Part shown: positions 25,394 through 34,506 of the stretch, piece after piece
Layout of the letters: every line of letters begins with the position of its first letter
How positions within the stretch are numbered: position 1 is the stretch's first letter
Assembly: GCF_031844705.1 (NCBI RefSeq)
Contig: NZ_CP134609.1
Location: forward strand, 4,464,001-4,528,000
DNA from: Streptomyces sp. ITFR-16
Lineage (GTDB): Bacteria; Actinomycetota; Actinomycetes; Streptomycetales; Streptomycetaceae
Reading direction: 5' to 3'
DNA: 64,000 bases
The notes under the pieces: model-generated
Databases searched by the model: none
Told to the model about the DNA's origin: nothing
What the model saw: the letters and a program-made list of their open reading frames with translations, nothing else
Position numbers and translations under genes: made by a program

Positions 25394-26920
25394 GTGAGTA
25401 AGACCAGCCTTCCCGCACCCGACCACGCGACCCGGCTCCGCGAAGCCCTGCTCGCCGCCGCCTTCACCGCCGACGGGCTCCTCGACCTGCTCGGCGCACC
25501 CGCCTACGCCGCGCTCGCCCGCAGCGAGACGGTTCCGGCGCTGCGCGCCACCCGGGGTGACGCGCCGCTCGACACGCTGGTGCGTCTGTTCCTGCTCCAG
25601 CGCCCGGTCCCGGCCGGCCGGGCGGCCGCCGTGCTGCCGCTGGCCGAGTGCCTGGCGGACGGCTGGCTGACCGAGGCGGACGGCCAGGTGCGCGCCACCG
25701 TCGACGTGCGGCCGTACAGCGGCCCCGAGGACCAGGACTGGTTCATCGTCTCCGACCTGGGCTGCGCCGTGGGCGGGGCGGGCGGCATCGGCTCGCGGGA
25801 GGAGGGCGTCGTCCTCGGCATCGGCGGGGCGTCCACCACGCTCGCCGGGATCACCGTGCGCCGGCCCGTCGGCTCCGCCCTCGACCTCGGTACGGGCTCC
25901 GGCATCCAGGCGCTGCACGCCGCGCAGCACGCCACCCGGGTCACGGCCACCGACCTCAACCCCCGCGCGCTCGACTTCACCCGGCTCACCCTCGCCCTGT
26001 CCGGTGCCGCCCCGGCCGACCTGCGCGAGGGCTCCCTGTACGAGCCGGTGGCCGGGGAGACGTACGACCTGATCGTCTCCAACCCGCCGTTCGTCATCTC
26101 GCCCGGCGCCCGGCTCACCTACCGCGACGGCGGCATGGCCGGTGACGACCTGTGCCGGACCCTGGTCCAGCAGACCGGCGACCGGCTCAACGAGGGCGGC
26201 TACGCCCACTTCCTGGCCAACTGGCAGCACACCGAGGGCGAGGAGTGGCAGGACCGGCTGCGCTCCTGGGTGCCGGCCGGCTGCGACGCCTGGATCGTGC
26301 AGCGCGAGGTGCAGGACGTCACGCAGTACGCGGAGCTGTGGCTGCGCGACAGCGGCGACCACCGCACGGACCCCGAGGAGTACGCGGCGCGGTACGACGC
26401 CTGGCTCGACGAGTTCGAGGCCCACCGCACGAAGGGCGTCGGCTTCGGCTGGATCACCCTGCGCAAGTCCGCCGCAGCCGCCGCCGGTGAACCCTCCGTC
26501 GTGATCGAGGAGTGGCCGCACGCGGTGGAACAGCCCCTCGGACCTGCTGTGGAAGCGCACTTCGCCCGTCAGGACTACCTGCGGGAGCAGGACGACGCCG
26601 GGCTCCTCGCCGCGCACTTCACCCTGGCCGCCGAGGTCGTGCAGGAGCAGGTGGGGCTGCCGGGCGCCGAGGACCCGGAGCATGTGGTGCTGCGTCAGAA
26701 CCGAGGGATGCGCCGGGCCACGAAGGTCGACGCGGTCGGAGCCGGTTTCGCGGGCGTGTGCGACGGCTCGCTGCCCGCCGGCCGGATCCTGGACGCCATC
26801 GCCCAGTTGATGAACGAGGACCCGGTGCTCCTGCGCGACCGGACCCCGCAGGCCATCCGGCTGCTGGTCGAGGAGGGCTTCCTCGACCCGGTGCCCCCGG
26901 CCGGACAGGTGGCCGGATGA
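25394..26920 (+). CDS. Class I SAM-dependent methyltransferase (NPPF type)
   Basis: The protein has 508 residues from GTG 25394. CACAAT (25381-25386) ends 7 bases before it, so it may be leaderless; ATG 25385 and GTG 25364 are other in-frame starts. An N-terminal DUF7059-like domain (1-125) precedes the Rossmann fold. SALDLGTGSGIQALHAA (about 157-173) is motif I, TDLNPRALDFTRL motif II, and VSNPPFVISPG (about 217) motif IV. The NPPF tetrad indicates methylation of an amino group, as in PrmC (glutamine) or N6-adenine enzymes. The C-terminal ~150 residues include a winged-helix-like region. Target unknown. The stop overlaps the next gene (ATGA). Confidence 0.8.
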   Translation: MSKTSLPAPDHATRLREALLAAAFTADGLLDLLGAPAYAALARSETVPALRATRGDAPLDTLVRLFLLQRPVPAGRAAAVLPLAECLADGWLTEADGQVRATVDVRPYSGPEDQDWFIVSDLGCAVGGAGGIGSREEGVVLGIGGASTTLAGITVRRPVGSALDLGTGSGIQALHAAQHATRVTATDLNPRALDFTRLTLALSGAAPADLREGSLYEPVAGETYDLIVSNPPFVISPGARLTYRDGGMAGDDLCRTLVQQTGDRLNEGGYAHFLANWQHTEGEEWQDRLRSWVPAGCDAWIVQREVQDVTQYAELWLRDSGDHRTDPEEYAARYDAWLDEFEAHRTKGVGFGWITLRKSAAAAAGEPSVVIEEWPHAVEQPLGPAVEAHFARQDYLREQDDAGLLAAHFTLAAEVVQEQVGLPGAEDPEHVVLRQNRGMRRATKVDAVGAGFAGVCDGSLPAGRILDAIAQLMNEDPVLLRDRTPQAIRLLVEEGFLDPVPPAGQVAG

Positions 26921-27924
26921 TCCGTATCGAGCTGGACGAGGCGTCGCTCGGCGCGACCCGGATCGCCATCAGCCCGCTGTGGGACGCCTTCTGCAGCCTG
27001 CATCTCGCGATGCCGCACCGCACCCCCTCCCGGCCCTACGAGGAGTGGGTGGTGCGCGCCCGCGAGGTGCTGCGGGAGGACGACCGGACGCACGCGCTGC
27101 GGCTGCTGATCGACGGCCCGCACGATTTCCCGGACTTCCTGCTGCCCCGGCCGGTCGGGGCCACCTCGGTCGAGGCGGAGCTGGACACGGTCCGGGCCAC
27201 GCCCGACGAGGTCGTACGGGCGGGGATCGCCGAGCACTACGCGGGACTGGAGGACCACCCCCGCGTGCGCCCCTATCTCGTGGATCCGGCGGCCGCGTGC
27301 GCGGAGCTGGCCGACGCGTACGCCGCGTACTGGGAAGGCGCGCTCGCCGCGCACTGGCCCACCATGCGCCGGCTCGTCGAGGACGAAGTCCTCATCCGGG
27401 CCCGGACCTTCGCCACCGAGGGCGTCGACGCGCTCTTCACCGGCCTGGAGAGCCGTGCCAAGTGGACCCCGCCCGTCCTCGAACTGACGAAGCACATCGA
27501 CGCGGACTACCGGGCGGGCGAGCGGCGGCTGCTGCTCGTGCCCCTCGTCTTCGCCGAGGGCTGCCGGCTCTACTCCACCGACGACCCCGAGGTCCTGACG
27601 GTCTCCTTCCAGGCCCGCGGCGCCGGTGCGCTGCGTGAGCGGCCTGCGGAGCGGCCCGAGAGCGGCGACCGGCTCGGGCTCCTGCTGGGCCGGGGCCGCG
27701 CCTCGGTCCTGCGGCAGCTCGGCGGACCGCTAACCACGGCCGGGATAGCCGACCGGCTCGGACTCGCGCCGAGCACGGTCTCGGAGCATCTGTCGGTCCT
27801 CGCCGAGGCGGATGTCGTCACGCGGCACCGCATAGGCCGCAGCGTGTACTACCAGCTCACCGACACCGGCCGGGCCCTGCTGGCGCTCCTGTCCGGGGAG
27901 GACGTGCTGCGCGCGGTGTCCTGA
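26917..27924 (+). CDS. ArsR-like winged-helix transcriptional regulator, DUF5937 family
   Basis: The protein has 335 residues, ATG in a 4-bp overlap with the methyltransferase. The N-terminal ~230 residues form the DUF5937-like domain typical of these actinobacterial regulators. The C-terminus carries a winged helix: RASVLRQLGGPLTTAGIADR, recognition helix APSTVSEHLSVLAEADVV, and wing HRIGRSVYYQLTDTG. It may sense a ligand through its large N-terminal domain. It lies just upstream of the ABC exporter genes, which it could control. A 90-bp gap to the exporter holds a promoter. Confidence 0.8.
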   Translation: MIRIELDEASLGATRIAISPLWDAFCSLHLAMPHRTPSRPYEEWVVRAREVLREDDRTHALRLLIDGPHDFPDFLLPRPVGATSVEAELDTVRATPDEVVRAGIAEHYAGLEDHPRVRPYLVDPAAACAELADAYAAYWEGALAAHWPTMRRLVEDEVLIRARTFATEGVDALFTGLESRAKWTPPVLELTKHIDADYRAGERRLLLVPLVFAEGCRLYSTDDPEVLTVSFQARGAGALRERPAERPESGDRLGLLLGRGRASVLRQLGGPLTTAGIADRLGLAPSTVSEHLSVLAEADVVTRHRIGRSVYYQLTDTGRALLALLSGEDVLRAVS

Positions 27925-28014
27925 GGGGCGGGCAGCGGGCGGCGGGGGCCGGGAGGATTCGGCGGGCCCCGAATAGATGGCGGGCGGGGCCGGGCCGCGC
28001 CTAGCGTCCGCGCC

Positions 28015-29067
28015 ATGCTTGCGATCGAGGCGAAGAACCTGCGCCGCACCTACACCAGCCGGACCGGCTTCCTGCGTCCGCGCCGCACCGAGACCGAGGC
28101 CGTGCGCGGGGTCACCTTCGAGGTGGCGCGCGGCGAGCTGTTCGGGCTCCTCGGACCCAACGGCGCGGGCAAGACCACCACCATCAAGATGCTCAACACC
28201 CTGCTGCTGCCCACGTCCGGCACCGCGCGGGTGCTGGGCCACGACGTGGCGTCCGACCCCGTCGCCGTACGCCGCAGGATCGGCTACGTCTTCGGCGGCG
28301 ACCGGGGCCTGTACGACCGGCTCTCCGCCCTCGACAACCTGCGCTACTTCGCCGAACTGTACGCCGTCGAACCCCGCGACCAGAAGCGGCGGATCGCCGA
28401 ACTGCTCGACCTGGTCGGCCTCGCCGGACGGGAGAAGGAGCGTGTGGAGGGGTACTCGCGCGGGATGCGGCAGCGGCTGCACATCGCGCGCGGCCTGCTG
28501 CACCGGCCCGACGTCCTGTTCCTCGACGAACCGTCCATCGGCGTGGACCCGGTGGCGGCGCGGGACCTGCGGCGCACGGTCGCCGATCTGCGGGCCGGCG
28601 GCACCACGGTGGTGCTGACCACGCACTACATGGCCGAGGCCGACGAGCTCTGCGACCGGATCGCGGTCATCGCGGGCGGCACGATCCGGGCCCTGGGCAC
28701 CCCGGACCGCCTCAAGTCCCGGGTCCAGGAGCGGGGCATCCTGGAGATCGAGGCGTACGGGGCGGGCGAGGAGCACCTCGACCGCATCCGGGCCGTCCCG
28801 GGGGTGCGCGGGGTGGCCGCCGAGGACCGGGGGAGCCGACAGGCCGTCATCGTGCAGACCGAGCGCGGCGCCGATCTGCACGGCCAGGTGCTGGCGGCGC
28901 TCGACGGGGTCCGCGTCGGACGGGTCGTCACCCGCGAACCCACTCTGGAGGACGCCTACATCGCCATCGTCGAGGAGGCGGACCGGGACGGGGGCGCGGG
29001 CAGCGACAGGGACGTGCCCGGTCGGGCCGTCCCCGCCGCCGGGTCCACCGAGGGCGCCGCCGCGTGA
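28015..29067 (+). CDS. DrrA-like ABC exporter ATP-binding protein
   Basis: The protein has 350 residues. TAGCGT (28002-28007) ends 7 bases before the ATG and no ribosome site is present, so it is probably leaderless. Walker A GPNGAGKTT (about 46-54), signature YSRGMRQRLHIARG, Walker B VLFLDEPSIGVDP and the switch histidine in TTHYMAEADE are all present. The C-terminal ~120 residues match the extension of daunorubicin-resistance DrrA proteins. It should power export of a hydrophobic drug or lipid with the two permeases downstream. The GTG of the first permease overlaps its end by 4 bp. Confidence 0.9.
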   Translation: MLAIEAKNLRRTYTSRTGFLRPRRTETEAVRGVTFEVARGELFGLLGPNGAGKTTTIKMLNTLLLPTSGTARVLGHDVASDPVAVRRRIGYVFGGDRGLYDRLSALDNLRYFAELYAVEPRDQKRRIAELLDLVGLAGREKERVEGYSRGMRQRLHIARGLLHRPDVLFLDEPSIGVDPVAARDLRRTVADLRAGGTTVVLTTHYMAEADELCDRIAVIAGGTIRALGTPDRLKSRVQERGILEIEAYGAGEEHLDRIRAVPGVRGVAAEDRGSRQAVIVQTERGADLHGQVLAALDGVRVGRVVTREPTLEDAYIAIVEEADRDGGAGSDRDVPGRAVPAAGSTEGAAA

Positions 29068-29855
29068 ACCTCGCCAGGGCCCTTCGCCTGACCGCCGTCG
29101 GAGTGCGTACCCATGTCTCGTACATGAGCCGTTCACCGCTCGAAATCACCTTCGCCGTCCTCGTGCCCCTGGTGTACGCGACCCTCTCCGTCTACCTCTT
29201 CCGCGCCGCCGGCGACCCCGACCGGCTGCTCACCGCCGCCGTCGGCGCCGGGCTCATGGGCATCTGGTCCTCGGTGCTCTTCGGGTCGGGGGGAGCCGTA
29301 CAGAATCAGCGCTGGCTCGGCACGCTGGAGACGCTGGTCGCCTCGCCCACGCCGCTGTCCCTCGTGCTGCTGCCCATCACCCTGGCCACCGCCGTCATCG
29401 GTACGTACGCGATGGGGGCGACGGTGATCTGGGGCGCCGTGCTGTTCGACGTGCCCCTGGACTTCGCGCATCCGCTGCTCTTCCTGGTGGCCGTCCCGGT
29501 CTGTGTGCTCTCGCTCGGGCTGATGGGGCTGCTGCTCGCCGCCACGTTCGTGCTGCTGCGCAACGCCAACGCGCTGGCCAATCCGCTGGACGCGCCCGTG
29601 TGGCTGCTGTCCGGGATGCTCGTGCCCGTCACCGTGCTGCCGGACTGGACGCGTCCGTTCTCCTGGGCGCTTCCCACCACCTGGGGCTCGCGCGCCGTGC
29701 ACGCGGCGACCTCGGGCGGCGCGGGGGCCGGTGCGGTGCTGGCGCCGATGGGCGTCGCCCTCGCGCTCGGGGCCCTGTACGCGCTGGCCGCCGTCCTGGT
29801 GCTCGGCCGCGTCGAGCAGCGCGCCCGGGCCGCCGCCACCCTCTCCCTGGCCTGA
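29064..29855 (+). CDS. ABC-2 type exporter permease (first)
   Basis: The protein has 263 residues, GTG start overlapping the ATPase gene. Six hydrophobic segments are visible, arranged as in ABC-2/DrrB permeases. The conserved stretch near NPLDAPVWLLSGMLVPVTVL (about 175-195) matches the family's reentrant region. It acts with the upstream ATPase. The two permeases are unequal, so the exporter is probably a heterodimer. Confidence 0.85.
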   Translation: MNLARALRLTAVGVRTHVSYMSRSPLEITFAVLVPLVYATLSVYLFRAAGDPDRLLTAAVGAGLMGIWSSVLFGSGGAVQNQRWLGTLETLVASPTPLSLVLLPITLATAVIGTYAMGATVIWGAVLFDVPLDFAHPLLFLVAVPVCVLSLGLMGLLLAATFVLLRNANALANPLDAPVWLLSGMLVPVTVLPDWTRPFSWALPTTWGSRAVHAATSGGAGAGAVLAPMGVALALGALYALAAVLVLGRVEQRARAAATLSLA

Positions 29856-29916
29856 GGCCCGGCGCCCGCAGCACGCCCCGCCCGCACTCTTCCCGCCCCA
29901 CCTCAGGAGTCGCCGC

Positions 29917-30780
29917 ATGCCCTCCCGTACGCCACCCATGGAAGGCGGGCCCACGCCCGCCGAGCGCGCGAACGCCCGCCCCGGGTTCTGCCGCAGGACC
30001 GTTTCCGCGTCCCGGCTCGTCGTGATCGGGGGCGCCCTCTCCTACCGGGCGCTCTTCAACTGGACGACGCCGCCCATGTTCATCGGCACCCTGCTGGTCG
30101 GACCGCTGTTGCAACTGCTGTTCTTCGTCTTCCTGGGACGGCAGCTCCAGGTCGCCGACGACCACTTCTACCTGCTCGGCAACGCCGTCGTCTCCGCGTC
30201 GACCGCCTGTGTGTACGGCGGCACGATGGCCGTTGCCAACGAACGCCGGTACGGGACGCTCGGCGCGGTGCTGCTGAGTCCCCGGAAGCGGGCTCCGCTC
30301 TGGTTCGGCCGCGCTCTGCCGTATGTACTGAACGGCCTTGTCATCAGCGTCTTCACGCTCACTGCGGCCTGCCTGCTGCTCGGGCTCCGGATTCCGGTTG
30401 ACGCGCTGCCCGGACTGGCGGCGGTGCTGCTCGCCGCCGCTGCCGGCTGTTCCGCGTTCGGCCTGGCGCTGGGGGCGCTGGGGCTGCGGTTCCGCGATGT
30501 CTTCCTCGTCTCGAACGTGGCCAGTTCCGTCCTTCTGCTGCTGACCGGCGCCAATGTGCCGAGGGAGAACCTGCCGCAGTGGATGCGGGCCGTCGGCGAC
30601 GTCCTGCCGATGACCCACGCGGCCGACGCCGCACGTGAGTTGTCCGCCGGCGCCGGTCTCGACGGCCGGGGCATCGCCGCCGAACTCGCGACGGGGGCGG
30701 GGTACGTGCTGCTCGCCGTCGCGCTGCTCGCGGTGTTCGAACGGGGGAGCAGGCGGCGCGCGACGCTCGACGTGATGTGA
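29917..30780 (+). CDS. ABC-2 type exporter permease (second)
   Basis: The protein has 287 residues; ATG 7 bases after CAGGAG. An upstream in-frame extension overlaps the first permease and is rejected. A Pro-rich N-terminus of ~30 residues precedes six hydrophobic segments. VANERRYGTLGAVLLSPRKR is the cytoplasmic coupling loop of ABC-2 permeases, and SVLLLLTGANVPRENLPQWM the conserved late segment. It completes the exporter with the two preceding genes. The substrate is unknown. Confidence 0.85.
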   Translation: MPSRTPPMEGGPTPAERANARPGFCRRTVSASRLVVIGGALSYRALFNWTTPPMFIGTLLVGPLLQLLFFVFLGRQLQVADDHFYLLGNAVVSASTACVYGGTMAVANERRYGTLGAVLLSPRKRAPLWFGRALPYVLNGLVISVFTLTAACLLLGLRIPVDALPGLAAVLLAAAAGCSAFGLALGALGLRFRDVFLVSNVASSVLLLLTGANVPRENLPQWMRAVGDVLPMTHAADAARELSAGAGLDGRGIAAELATGAGYVLLAVALLAVFERGSRRRATLDVM

Positions 30781-30936
30781 ATTCGGCCATGGCCGGAGCG
30801 GCCGAAGCCCTCGCCCCTGCCCAGGCCGCCGTGTCCGGCTGTTCACCCGGCGTTGGCGTCCGCGACGCTCCGCGGTGGGAGCCTCCCTGCGACATCAGGG
30901 CCCCTGCGACACCAGGGGAAGAGGAGGCGTACGGGT

Positions 30937-31134
30937 ATGGAGAGCGGACCCGCGGTGTTCGCCGGAACGGCGTTCGCGCTGTTCGGCGCGGCCCTGCTGC
31001 TGTGGACGGGGGCGCGTGTGCTGCACCGTGCGCCGGTGGCGCACGGGGTGAGCCCCGTCGCCTCCACCGCACTCGCCACTGTGTTCGGCGTACTTTTCCT
31101 CGTCCTCGGGGTGTGGTTCTTCACCCGCATCTGA
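30937..31134 (+). CDS. Small two-helix membrane protein
   Basis: The protein has 65 residues; ATG about 8 bases after GAGGAGG. Two hydrophobic helices (about 6-23 and 43-62) are joined by a short basic loop (RVLHRAPVAHG). No functional motif and no family recognised. It lies between the exporter operon and topA on the same strand and probably has its own promoter in the 156-bp gap before it. Confidence 0.7.
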   Translation: MESGPAVFAGTAFALFGAALLLWTGARVLHRAPVAHGVSPVASTALATVFGVLFLVLGVWFFTRI

Positions 31135-31446
31135 CCCCGCTCCCGTCCCCGGCCCCCCCCCGCCGCCCGGAACACGCCCGGATCGCCCGCCCCTCGCCCC
31201 CGGCACCCGCAGGGCAGCCATGACGCCGCCGAAACCCGCAGGCGGCGGCCCCGCGGAACGCGGACCGAGCGGGCCGGGCGGCAGGAATGGCGGAAGTCGG
31301 GTTACCGTTCGAGTGGCCGTTGCGGGCTTTTGCCGTTTGACACGGGGGCGGGTTGTACCGTCACACTCCGCAGCGACAGCACTGTCGGCAGCGCCCATCA
31401 CGCTGCCCGGATGCCCACCGAGCGTCGACCGGAGAGAAGAGCGAAG
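31135..31446. promoter_or_regulatory. topA upstream region
   Basis: 312 bp. TTGACA at 31337-31342 is a consensus -35; a convincing -10 at 17-18 bp is lacking, though TACCGT (31356-31361) is nearby. A 9-base C run lies at about 31153. Streptomyces topA is known to respond to supercoiling through such a region. No gene seen. Confidence 0.45.
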
Positions 31447-34296
31447 TTGTCCCCGACCAGCGAGACCGCACAGGGCGGCCGCCGACTCGTCATCGTCGAG
31501 TCGCCTGCCAAGGCGAAGACGATCAAGGGCTATCTCGGCCCCGGATACGTCGTCGAGGCGAGCGTCGGGCACATCCGCGACCTCCCGAACGGCGCCGCCG
31601 AGGTGCCGGACGAGTACACCGGCGAGGTACGCCGGCTCGGCGTGGACGTCGAGCACGACTTCCAGCCGATCTATGTCGTCAACGCCGACAAGAAGGCCCA
31701 GGTCAGGAAGCTCAAGCAGCTGCTGGCCGAGTCCGACGAACTCTTCCTCGCCACCGATGAGGACCGCGAGGGCGAAGCCATCGCGTGGCACCTCCAGGAA
31801 GTGCTCAAGCCCAAGGTCCCGGTCCACCGGATGGTCTTCCACGAGATCACCAAGGACGCGATCCGGGCCGCCGTCGCCAACCCGCGCGAGCTCAACCAGC
31901 GCATGGTCGACGCCCAGGAAACCCGCCGCATCCTCGACCGTCTCTACGGCTACGAGGTCTCGCCGGTCCTGTGGAAGAAGGTCATGCCGCGCCTCTCGGC
32001 CGGCCGTGTCCAGTCCGTCGCGACCCGTCTCGTCGTCGAGCGGGAGCGCGAGCGCATCGCCTTCCGTTCCGCCGAGTACTGGGACCTGACCGGCACCTTC
32101 GCCACCGGCCGGAGCGGTGACGCCTCCGATCCCTCGACGCTCACGGCCCGCCTCAGCGCGGTCGACGGGCGCCGCATCGCCCAGGGCCGCGACTTCGGTC
32201 CGGACGGCCGGCTCAAGGCCGCCTCCGGCCAGACGCTGCACCTGGACGAGACGAACGCCCGCGCCCTGGCCGCCGCGCTCGCCGACTCCGCGTTCGCCGT
32301 GCGGTCCGTCGAGTCGAAGCCGTACCGCCGCTCCCCGTACGCCCCCTTCCGTACGACGACCCTCCAGCAGGAGGCGAGCCGGAAGCTTGGCTTCGGGGCC
32401 AAGGCCACCATGCAGGTCGCGCAGAAGCTGTACGAGAACGGCTTCATCACCTATATGCGTACCGACTCCACGACCCTCTCGGACACCGCGATCTCTGCGG
32501 CCCGGGCCCAGGTCACGCAGTTGTACGGGGCGAACTACCTGCCCGAGAAGCCGCGCACGTACGCCGGCAAGGTCAAGAACGCGCAGGAGGCGCACGAGGC
32601 GATCCGCCCCTCCGGCGACCGCTTCCGCACCCCGGCCGAGACCGGCCTCACCGGCGACCAGTTCCGGCTCTACGAGCTGATCTGGAAGCGGACCGTCGCC
32701 TCCCAGATGAAGGACGCGGTCGGCAACTCCGTCACCGTCAAGATCGGCGGCCGGGCGAGCGACGGCCGGGACGCCGAGTTCTCCGCGTCCGGCAAGACGA
32801 TCACCTTCCACGGGTTCATGAAGGCGTACGTCGAAGGCGCTGACGACCCGAACGCCGAGCTCGACGACCGTGAGCGCAGGCTGCCGCAGGTCGCCGAGGG
32901 CGACGCGCTGACCGCCGACGAGGTCACCGTGGACGGCCACGCGACCAAGCCGCCGGCCCGCTACACCGAGGCCTCGCTGGTCAAGGAGCTGGAAGAGCGC
33001 GAGATCGGCCGCCCGTCGACGTACGCGTCGATCATCGGCACGATCCTCGACCGCGGCTACGTGTTCAAGAAGGGCACGGCCCTGGTGCCGTCGTTCCTGT
33101 CGTTCGCCGTGGTCAACCTGCTGGAGAAGCACTTCGGCCGGCTCGTGGACTACGACTTCACGGCGCGCATGGAGGACGACCTCGACCGCATCGCGCGGGG
33201 CGAGGCCCAGTCCGTGCCGTGGCTGAAGCGGTTCTACTTCGGTGCCCAGGAGGGCGACGACGCGGCCGGTGCCGGCAAGGCCTCCGACGCGGGCAACGGC
33301 GACGGCGACCACCTCGGCGGGCTCAAGGAGCTCGTCACCGACCTCGGCGCGATCGACGCCCGGGAGATCTCCTCGTTCCCCGTCGGCAACGACATCAAGC
33401 TCCGCGTCGGCCGCTACGGCCCGTACATCGAGCGGGGCGAGAAGGACGCCGAGGGCCACCAGCGTGCGGACGTCCCCGAGGACCTGGCGCCCGACGAGCT
33501 GTCCGTCGAGTACGCGGAGGAGCTGCTGGCCAAGCCGAGCGGCGACTTCGAGCTCGGCGCGGACCCGGTGAGCGGGAACCAGATCATCGCCAAGGACGGC
33601 CGCTACGGTCCGTACGTCACCGAGGTGCTGCCCGAGGGCACCCCGAAGACCGGCAAGAACGCGGTGAAGCCGCGCACGGCCTCGCTCTTCAAGTCGATGT
33701 CGCTGGACACGGTGACGCTGGCCGATGCCCTGAAGCTGATGTCGCTGCCGCGCGTCGTCGGTGAGGACGCCGAGGGTGTCGAGATCACCGCGCAGAACGG
33801 CCGCTACGGCCCGTACCTGAAGAAGGGCACGGACTCGCGGTCGCTCACCTCCGAGGACCAGCTCTTCGACATCACGCTCGAAGAGGCGCTCGCCATCTAC
33901 GCCCAGCCGAAGCAGCGCGGGCGCGCCGCCGCCAAGCCGCCGCTGAAGGAACTGGGCACCGACCCGGTGAGCGGTGCCCCGGTCGTCGTGAAGGACGGAC
34001 GCTTCGGCGCGTACGTCACCGACGGCGAGACGAACGCGACGCTGCGCACCGACGACAGCGTCGAGGACATCACGCCGGAGCGCGGCTACGAGCTGCTCGC
34101 CGAGAAGCGGGCCAAGGGGCCTGCCAAGAAGAAGACGGCGAAGAAGGCACCGGCGAAGAAGGCACCCGCCAAGAAGACGGCGGCCAAGAAGACCGCCGCG
34201 AAGAAGACGGCCACGGCGGCCAAGAAGACGACCGCCAAGAAGACGACGGCCGCCGCGGCCAAGAAGACCGCTTCTGCGGCGGGCTCCGAGGACTGA
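31447..34296 (+). CDS. topA: DNA topoisomerase I (type IA) with Lys/Ala-rich tail
   Basis: The protein has 949 residues from TTG 31447, where the family's conserved SPTSETAQGGRRLVIVESPA begins; GGAGAGAAGAG lies upstream. The Toprim domain has VESPAKAKTIKGYLG and ATDEDREGEAIAWHL (metal-binding Asp/Glu). FITYMRTDSTTLSD (about residues 333-346) contains the DNA-linking tyrosine. Instead of zinc ribbons the C-terminus has repeated topoisomerase modules, each with a GRYGPY or GRFGAY motif (about residues 656, 718, 784, 854). A final 55-residue tail alternates Lys with Ala/Thr, the actinobacterial feature linked to processivity. It relaxes negative supercoils and is essential in Streptomyces. Confidence 0.97.
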   Translation: MSPTSETAQGGRRLVIVESPAKAKTIKGYLGPGYVVEASVGHIRDLPNGAAEVPDEYTGEVRRLGVDVEHDFQPIYVVNADKKAQVRKLKQLLAESDELFLATDEDREGEAIAWHLQEVLKPKVPVHRMVFHEITKDAIRAAVANPRELNQRMVDAQETRRILDRLYGYEVSPVLWKKVMPRLSAGRVQSVATRLVVERERERIAFRSAEYWDLTGTFATGRSGDASDPSTLTARLSAVDGRRIAQGRDFGPDGRLKAASGQTLHLDETNARALAAALADSAFAVRSVESKPYRRSPYAPFRTTTLQQEASRKLGFGAKATMQVAQKLYENGFITYMRTDSTTLSDTAISAARAQVTQLYGANYLPEKPRTYAGKVKNAQEAHEAIRPSGDRFRTPAETGLTGDQFRLYELIWKRTVASQMKDAVGNSVTVKIGGRASDGRDAEFSASGKTITFHGFMKAYVEGADDPNAELDDRERRLPQVAEGDALTADEVTVDGHATKPPARYTEASLVKELEEREIGRPSTYASIIGTILDRGYVFKKGTALVPSFLSFAVVNLLEKHFGRLVDYDFTARMEDDLDRIARGEAQSVPWLKRFYFGAQEGDDAAGAGKASDAGNGDGDHLGGLKELVTDLGAIDAREISSFPVGNDIKLRVGRYGPYIERGEKDAEGHQRADVPEDLAPDELSVEYAEELLAKPSGDFELGADPVSGNQIIAKDGRYGPYVTEVLPEGTPKTGKNAVKPRTASLFKSMSLDTVTLADALKLMSLPRVVGEDAEGVEITAQNGRYGPYLKKGTDSRSLTSEDQLFDITLEEALAIYAQPKQRGRAAAKPPLKELGTDPVSGAPVVVKDGRFGAYVTDGETNATLRTDDSVEDITPERGYELLAEKRAKGPAKKKTAKKAPAKKAPAKKTAAKKTAAKKTATAAKKTTAKKTTAAAAKKTASAAGSED

Positions 34297-34322
34297 GCCG
34301 CCGGGGCCGTGAGCGGCCCTTG

Positions 34323-34364
34323 AACGCCGGACCGGCTGGACGACTGTCCAGCCGGTCCGGCGTT
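34323..34364 (+). terminator. Long perfect hairpin after topA
   Basis: Perfect 18-bp stem (arms 34323-34340 and 34347-34364, left arm starting AACGCCGGACC) with a 6-base loop and a short T stretch, beginning 27 bp after the topA stop. Confidence 0.9.
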
Positions 34365-34506
34365 TCCGGTCCGTCCCCGTCTCCGGGGGCCCGGGCGCCG
34401 TCCCGGAGCCCGCTCCTCACACCCCGGAGGGGCTGGAAAAAGGTCCGATGGTCGTATGTTCGGACGCGGCCCCCGGGCACCGGTCCGCTCCCGATAGGCT
34501 GGGCGG